This document shows, piece after piece, positions 57,300-64,000 of a stretch of DNA of 64,000 nucleotides. The position numbers and the translations under genes are program-made. This stretch comes from Hypoxylon rubiginosum. Its lineage: Eukaryota; Ascomycota; Sordariomycetes; Xylariales; Hypoxylaceae. Within the stretch, counting starts at the first letter, position 1. Each line of letters begins with the position of its first letter. The notes under the pieces were generated by a model. The model did no database searches. It worked only from the letters and a program-made list of their open reading frames with translations, and was not told where the DNA came from. Location: contig CADCXA010000007.1 in the NCBI GenBank assembly GCA_902806565.1, positions 186,001-250,000 on the forward strand. The letters are read 5' to 3'.

Positions 57300-58188
57300 A
57301 TGAGAGATCATATTTCGTGCAGATAAGTGCTCAACGAGATGATGGATGCTGAACACTGGCGTATCTTCCTCGGTGATATTTTCTCTGATATCGGACGGCG
57401 GACAAGTTCAAAGCTGAACTTCCTTAATTGATTCTTGTTATCGACCTGGCGTGCTTCTTCGAAGTATTGCTAAAGCCCACCCTCCAGGGCTCAACCCCCA
57501 TCGCCATCGCTCAGGGCGCATAACTGGGGAAGCAAAGCTCCCAAGTAACGTAGTCTCCGAGCACGTTGGCCAAGCGCTAAAATGATAAGGAACGGACCTG
57601 TTTTTCAGTACCAAGGACAAGCAATCCAGGGATAGATTCTCTTGAATCTTACCGTGATTCGTGCGCTCGTATATCATGATAATATTGTCTTAGGAGTTAG
57701 GTCTTAGGTGCTTGGCAATTCAAAAGGAAAAGGGGCGTTATTAATGCGCTGCACACCCCGCCGGGGTCCGCGGGTACGCGGGCACGTAGCTATGTGTCAT
57801 TAGCTGGACATTACATTACTAATTCCGCGAACAGTGACATTTAAGGAGGTTGCAGGCAGCCAATGTGACGATACTCTAAGGTTAACTCCGCTAATTCCAA
57901 TTCTCCTACAGATCCAGGGTCTAACGGTCAGGAGAGTTGTGCCGACATGGTGCCTCCAACCCGGCGATAGGGATGTGTCTACGGAGCCAGCAGCACGGAG
58001 AAGACCGCCATGGCAACGACGGGGTCTTACCAATGTGCCGACAATACGAAGCAAATTCAATATAAATCTTAGAGATGGTAGGTATCTAGAGTGAAGAAAT
58101 TATCACTGATAGTTTAAGATAATCAGAATTATTCCAAATATTACATTCTCTAAGACACATAAACTCTGTAAGGGCTCTTATTAGCACA
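57300..58188. other. Intergenic between the NRPS-like relic and the SDR
   Basis: No recognisable coding sequence. Confidence 0.5.
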
Positions 58189-59327
58189 ATGACGGCCACA
58201 ACACACCCCGAGTTCAACGACAACACAGAAGCTTTGGACGTTGCCAAAGCCTTCGCTGATAATGTTCGCGGTAAGACCATATTGGTAACTGGTGTGAACC
58301 GCGGAGGAATTGGATTCTCAACTGCGCAGGCTTTTGTAAGATCCATCCACCCCCTCGTTCGAGTCTCATGGCCTTCTAATGTACCATGCAGGCTTCCCAG
58401 TCTCCTGCCCATCTCATCCTCGCCAGTCGCACTCCGTCCAAGATTCAGGAGAGCATTGACGCACTCAAGGCTGATTATCCGGACGTGGATTACCGTCCCC
58501 TCATCCTTGACCTCTCTAAACAGAAAGCCGTGCGAGCTGCCGCTGCTGAGTTTCTCTCCTGGACCGATGTGCCGACTCTGGACATCATCGTGAACAGCGC
58601 GGGCGTGATGAACATCCCGGAGCGCACCCTCAGCGAGGATGGCATCGAGATGCACTTCGCCACCAACCACATCGGGCACTTCCTGTTCACGTGCCTCGTC
58701 ATGCCGAAGCTCATCGCGGCCGCCGGGCGCAGCCCCAAGGGCGCCACGCGCATCGTCAACGTCAGCTCGGGCTCCCCGGAGTTCTCGCAGATGCGGTGGA
58801 GCGACGTCAACTTCGAGAAGAGGAACGGGGACCTGCCGGCGGAGGAGCAGCCCCTCTACGAGCTGCACAAGACGTGGGGCGAGACGGACCCGGAGGACAG
58901 GTCGTACCTGCCGCTCGAGGGCTACAGCCAGAGCAAGGTGGCCAACGTCCTCTTCGGCATCGGCGCGAACCGGCGGCTGTACGAGAAGTACGGGATCCTG
59001 AGCCTGGGCCTGCACCCGGGCGTCATACAGACGGAGCTCGCGCGGGTCACGCTGCCGAAGACCATGGAGGCCATCGGGCGCCTGTTCGAGCAGGGCACGT
59101 ACAAGTACCGCTCCCTGGGCGCGGGCGGCGCGACGAGCCTCGTGGCCGCCCTGGATCCGAAGCTGGGACTGCCGGCGACCGGGGAGGACGGCAAGGAGAA
59201 CCGCGGCGCCTACCTGTCGGACTGCCAGATCTCCGATGCGGCGAGGCCCGCGGCGGTCTCGAGCGCCGAGGCCGAGAAGCTGTGGAAGCTGTCGGAGGAA
59301 TTGGTCAAGGAGAAGTTCTCTTGGTGA
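58189..59327 (+). CDS. Short-chain dehydrogenase/reductase
   Basis: NAD(P)-dependent oxidoreductase, 360 residues, from exons 58189-58335 and 58392-59327 (56-bp intron with GTAAGA donor). The cofactor motif TGVNRGGIG is at 34-42, NSAG at 117-120, catalytic Ser in VSSGS (173-177) and YSQSK at 227-231. It belongs to the same broad retinol-dehydrogenase-like group as the SDR at 18852 but is not a close copy. Most of exon 2 is strongly GC-rich. It stands next to the NRPS-like relic, so it may once have served that pathway (inference). Confidence 0.9.
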
Positions 59328-60073
59328 AGGGGCACATGATTTTCTTTTGCCTCCTTTTCTTTTCTTTTTCGATAATATTTAGTCTCTGAACGACGAGTTC
59401 TCAACGTACCATAATTGTGCCGAGAATGCAGACGAGAGCTCACGTCATGTGCTTTCCAATTTGTACACGTTGATGTTCCAAGGATCTAGTTTACTCTAGA
59501 AAAAAGATTGATGACATAATATTCTATATATATGCTCTATGGCTGCCTCCATAACTGCCTGTAATACAGGGACCTAAGTGCTGTAGGTCACAGATGGCCT
59601 CAACAACAGCTTCACGTATACCCAAATAAGTGCTAGAATTAATAGATAACAATTATAATTAAATTTCAATTGAACTACAACTTAATTATACTTAGGAATG
59701 AGCCAGATATGTAATAAAGGTTAAGTGTTCTATAGGGCCTCCTCACCGTCGCTAAGCCATGCTGCTATAGATGCCCTACAAATACAGGGAGTTTAGTGCT
59801 GATCCCCGCTATAATTACAGTGAGTTACAGCGCATACCTTCTATAACTCAAGATTATGTCATCGATTTGACCGGTTTGGTGGTTTTGGGTGATATGGCCA
59901 GCCGTCCGAAAACAACAACTATGCCCCTGACCCGGCTCTTCTAATTGACCACTATGACTTTCTTGCTTGTGTCTTACCATTTCTTATAGCTACATGTTAA
60001 CTCAAAGTAGCTTTATGAATACCTACCAAAGACCTAAACGCTTCTCAGCAGTCACGAGCCGAAATACGAAGCT
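59328..60073. other. AT-rich intergenic region
   Basis: Low-GC sequence rich in TA steps, no gene. It leads into the GH47 relic. Confidence 0.45.
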
Positions 60074-60433
60074 ATGAGCATAAGGTTTATGGAATCTGCT
60101 AATCTACTATTCAGGCCTATGGTTCCTAGTAACGAGGATATACTTATGCCTAGTAGCGGGTGGATTTCCGGAAACGGAGAGGTTTATCTAGACGTCGAAA
60201 CAGAGCATCTAGTATGCTTTCTTGGGGGTACATATGCCCTCGGTGGGAGGCTATTTGACAATAGGGAGTATGTTGATATTGGCGCGAGGTTGATATTAGA
60301 TTGTGTCTACGGTTATCAAACTTTCCCTATTGGAATGATGCATGAGAGGGTTAATATAGTCGATTGCAAGACCTATAGTAACCAGAAGTTGTTCCATGAG
60401 GAAAAGGAGAAGCGGCCCAATTATGCTTACTAA
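60074..60433 (+). pseudogene. Fragment of a GH47 class-I alpha-mannosidase
   Basis: A 119-residue open piece matches the middle of GH47 alpha-1,2-mannosidases: LLFRPMVPSNEDILM, then EHLVCFLGGTYALGGRLF and FPIGMMHE. In intact enzymes this stretch reads roughly EHLxCFxGGMxALGGKLF...FPTGIMPE and lies well inside a 500-residue barrel. Neither the upstream nor the downstream parts of the barrel are present, so this is a relic. The surrounding DNA is AT-rich and the codons favour TA-containing triplets, which fits old mutational decay. Confidence 0.65.
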
Positions 60434-60545
60434 TCGATTTTAGATAAAAAATACCTGCTGCCCCTGATATAGTGAGCCTAAACGAGTATGGTTTTAATAC
60501 TGAAGTTCATCCTTTCTTACGGTCATAATATATCTATATGTACAA

Positions 60546-61705
60546 TCAAAGAGCCCTTCCATACCTGCCCAGGTATTGCACCTCAATAGCATCATCCAGT
60601 TCCTCCGCGTGCTCAGTCTGTGTCGCGGATGCGTCTGGCCGTGTCGACCTCGACGACGGCGGGGTTCCTCCTGATGACACAACCATCGTAACTCCCGAAT
60701 TATTATGCATGCGGCCATTTTCGCTAGTTTTGGGCATATCCAGAAGCCCGTTGGTGTTGAAAGCTGCGAAACCCCTGGACCCCATTCCAAGGGATCCGTT
60801 ACCGCCTGTGATTCCGCCCTTGGCCATGGACTTGAATTCATTGAGCACGACGAACTCGACTTGCAGCTTAAAGGCGTAGACGAACGAATGGATGACGGCC
60901 TTGAGCGTGAAGTACTCGACGTAGTCAAGCACGATAACGAGCACGTCGGCAAGTACGACAATGACTTGCACGATAATCAGTAGGGCCAGCGTGTTCTTTG
61001 CCTTAGAGTTTAGCGACAACTTGAGGATCTGCAAGGTTCCCCAGACGTAAATAGCCGAAATAATGGTCTCTTGAACGGAGAAACCCATGACTTGAATGCG
61101 CTCGATGATCTCCATGTGCGGGAGGAACTTGACGTGCGTCGGGGCATTAGAGACTAAGAACTGGAACACGATGGTGGGTACGTGAAATAGGAAGCCGTCA
61201 ATGATTATCATGGCGAGAACGACGCGCAAGATCCGTGGGTACGATGCGATCACCAGGTGCAGCCGTGACCAAAGGACGACGCTGAAGCCAGTGACCATGC
61301 CAACCCACCCGATCTCAGCGATCACGGTAGCCAGGATCCAGTTGCATTGCGGCACACAGAACTTCAAGATGAAGCCGACCGCATGGAGTGTCACGCCCCA
61401 TGTCGTGCATAGGACGGAGCAGAAATAGATTCCGCGCCAGCGCTCGAAGGTGTAAAGGACCCAGACGGTGAGCTCGACCGTCGTCCATATCGGGAGCGCA
61501 GTGAACACGGCAAGAAGAGACCTATGATGTGTGTTAGTTACTATCATGCAGAAGCTAGGTATATGGATCCGACGCATAGTCGCCGGAAACGAGACTTGCC
61601 GTACCAAACAGTCAGGTTCCAAGGTAACGGGCCGCTTCGGGCAAAGGACCAATCGAACTCGTCCAGTGGTACCCATGGCACGGTGATATTTCGAACGCCA
61701 GACAT
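60546..61705 (-). CDS. DUF7703 integral membrane protein
   Basis: Fungal multi-span membrane protein of unknown function. Exons 61705-61596 and 61521-60546 give 361 residues. An N-terminal ectodomain-like stretch (MSGVRNITVPWVPLDEF) precedes about seven hydrophobic helices between residues ~38 and 265, followed by a Ser/Gly/Thr-rich cytosolic tail ending EVQYLGRYGRAL. The join reads WYGKSLLAVFTALPIW. The donor is an unusual GTCTCG, and the same GTCTC follows the acceptor, so the junction is ambiguous by sequence, but only this join keeps the frame. Confidence 0.8.
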
Positions 61706-63061
61706 GGTTATAGATGGATAGCGGATGGCATTCAGGGGTAAATCACATATAAAGTAAAATTGCGACAACTTGTTACCATGCTGCCACTAAAACCTCAATA
61801 TTATATAGAAGAAAGGACTAAAGGGGACTTATTATATGAATAATTTGTTCACATCACATTCCTCTTGTAAGCCGTATTTTCCGGACTGAGAGAAGCGCAG
61901 GTTCTGCCTCGATGCAGCTGCTGGAGCCCCTAGGGCTTAGCGAAGTAGCGAGCATGGAATACTACCCACGGAGATCTGCATTTTTTCTCTTCCAGCCTTC
62001 ACGAACTTTCCTCTCAGCTTCGTGTATATATATAGCTGTATAGAAGTATGCCGAAGCCCAATTGGGTGTCGTCCCAGGGCAGTGGGTATAGTAGCCATGC
62101 AATAGTAGCGTCTTGCCGATCGCCAAGGGAATAGGAGTACCAGCCATGCACGAGAGTCCACGACTCGACAAGTACACGTTGCTGCAACGGGCCTATTCGT
62201 TCTTGGCCCTACCACGTCCTACGAGAAACTCCTCTGCGAATGGCATCTCAACCCGACCCGCACTACCTGACGATAAGTGTCGTGTATCATGTACAACCGG
62301 TACTCAGCTCACGGCGGTATGTACGCGGGGTAGTGCGGGAGGCCAATTTTGGAAGACGCGTGCGAGTTAGAGAGACGGACGCGGAGTTTTGGGTGTGAAG
62401 AACAATCGGTTAAGGCCGTATCTTGCTCCTCTATAGGCCGGTCTTTTACTGCGCTATATCCGTAACTGTCAGACGTGCAGGTTGAACATTGCCTATTTTA
62501 TCGCCTGCTAACTGAATCCGGCGGGATGCCGCGTCCCTTATTGATGCAGTTTTCTCGTGGTGGTTATATCACGTAAGAATATGGGGCGAAGGAGCTGAGC
62601 GAACGAAAATAATTCGAAAGTACCGTAGATATTTTCTTGCGCTTACATGACGACATAGCTAGCCCTATAGGCTATTCGAGATACTATGTACCTTACGAAA
62701 AGGGGTAGCCCCCTTTTGCCTCAACGGTGTTACCACGATATGTAGTACCAGTAGCACCAAATGCAACAATTCCTTCGACAAATATTTATTGCCTAGGTAC
62801 GAGAATAAAACAGGTTAATTATAGATTCTACCTTGATTTTGAATTATTAAATTTATACAGGTGTACCTAAGTACTTTACACACGAGCCATTATAAGGGAC
62901 TAAAGAACTAATTTATACGATATTCTTCATAGACAGAAATATGAGTGTATGTATAAATAAGTAAATTTTAACCCGCCAATAAAAGATATGTTATGAGAAT
63001 CTAAATACTATATGCAATAATGTCCAAACCAGTCCGTCCGTCGCATAACTATCATCACTCA
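61706..63061. other. Intergenic, no gene seen
   Basis: A 1.35-kb spacer, AT-rich towards its right end. No gene recognised. Confidence 0.5.
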
Positions 63062-64000
63062 TCAATGTCCGTGTCCGCCCCCAATCCCGTGACCACGTCT
63101 AAGCCATCTACGTATCGGACCCGGCGTGATCGTCGGATAAGAAGCCGTAGCATCCGCTCCCGTCCCGAGAGGCGCAGCGCCCGTCGGGTAGTTGCTAGGA
63201 TACGGCGGTTCGAGGGTGCTCGTCACCGTCACGTACACGGTCGAGGGGTCGCAGTCGCACGTGCTGCCAGACCCAGACTCATCCGGCCCTTGCGACTGAT
63301 ACGCCGTCTCGACGGTCGTCTGTGACGAGGAGGAAGTCTCCGCCGTAGCTTGGGCGCCAGCGGGGTACGACTCAGCCGGCACGCTCTTGGGTACGGGCAA
63401 CTCCGCGGGGTAGCTGAGCCACCGTCAGTTTTCACATTAGGCCCCACCAGCAGGCTTGGGCGAGCATCGTGCAAGCAGCTAAGAAAAAGCAAGAGACAAC
63501 AGGAACTGACCTTGAAGCTGAACCGACAACGACAGGGACTGACGTGGCGCCCACCGCCGCCGTGCTAGATGCTTCGCTCATCTGGTAGCTCGGGACGTCG
63601 ACGGCGGAGGTCGTGGCCGTGTAGAAGCTGGTCGGGACGGCACCCGACGACGACACCGACGCCGGCGACTCTTGTGTGATGGTATCGTACTCGATAACCG
63701 TCGTGAAGTAACTGCCGAGCGTCACGGTTGTGCCTTCTCTGGTTGAGTTGGGATACACCCCAGGCGAGCCAGACGAGACAACAGCAGTACCTGCAGTGTT
63801 AGCCGATGTGGGGTAGTAAGAAGTTGGCACGGGAGTATCGAGGAAAGTGATAGTCGTCGTCACCACGATAACGGATCCGCTTAGCGTGTTGCTGAACGTG
63901 ATAGCTGCGGTGCTGTACTGCGACGCGGCGGGCACGGTCACGTCGGGAGTGGCCTCTGACTGGTCTGAGACGGGGCACACAGTGGTTGACACGGCCACCG
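63062..64000 (-). CDS. Ser/Thr-rich secreted or cell-surface protein (5' end beyond window)
   Basis: Two exons are visible, 64000-63511 and 63413-63062, joined over a 97-bp intron (GTCAGT donor). The chain is a mucin-like stretch rich in Ser, Thr, Val and Pro (VIVVTTTITFLDTPVPTSYYP, TVYVTVTSTLEPPYP), typical of O-glycosylated fungal wall proteins. One cysteine pair (STCDCDP) stands near the end, and the C-terminus is basic and Gly/His-rich (RRWLRRGHGIGGGHGH). No GPI-anchor signal is seen. The signal peptide must lie outside the window. Function unknown. Confidence 0.65.

Noticed and set aside
58639..59389. Long alternative frames over the second SDR
   Set aside because: GC-driven shadows of the SDR coding frame, low complexity.

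Overview
The window is nuclear DNA of a filamentous ascomycete (Pezizomycotina). I infer a Sordariomycete, but no single marker proves it. The grounds are genes broken by 48-75 bp GT-AG introns with CTAAC-type branch sites, a mitochondrial Tom22 gene, a melanin-pathway scytalone dehydratase, fungus-only families (DUF7708-NACHT, DUF6604, DUF7703, DUF7025-AAA), and wide gene-poor spacers. Exon models were built by hand from reading frame and splice signals; every multi-exon model stays in frame from start to stop.

Layout. 0-12 kb: tRNA-Ile, tom22 (-), a plasma-membrane Na+/H+ antiporter (-), about 4 kb without a convincing gene, then scytalone dehydratase (-). 12.8-18.6 kb: a complete, probably very young Ty1/copia LTR retrotransposon on the minus strand, with identical 182-bp LTRs, a 5-bp target duplication, and gag and pol in one frame separated by a single UGA. 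18.8-26 kb: an SDR, an MCT-type MFS transporter, and two divergent seven-TM paralogues of unknown function. 26.5-31 kb: a DUF7025/AAA+ ATPase and a DHA2-type MFS exporter. 32-41.5 kb: an O-methyltransferase, a cytochrome P450, and a 963-residue single-exon fusion that reads as IDO-superfamily haem domain, FAD/NAD(P)H reductase and cytochrome b5. 42-50 kb: a NACHT/STAND protein ending in C2H2 zinc fingers, head to head with a SNF2-RING ATPase. 50-64 kb: a small unknown protein, a DUF6604 protein, a decayed NRPS-like (A-T-TE) remnant, a second SDR, a GH47 remnant, a DUF7703 membrane protein, and a partial Ser/Thr-rich surface protein cut by the window edge.

How the genes may work together. The exporter, methyltransferase, P450 and IDO-like fusion lie within 12 kb and could form a small metabolite cluster without a classical PKS or NRPS; this is inference from gene order. 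The fusion is the most notable gene. Animal IDO1 is reduced by cytochrome b5 and a separate flavoprotein reductase, and here all three modules appear in one chain. The second strong observation is the retrotransposon's UGA-CUAG stop context, a known readthrough signal, placed exactly between gag and pol.
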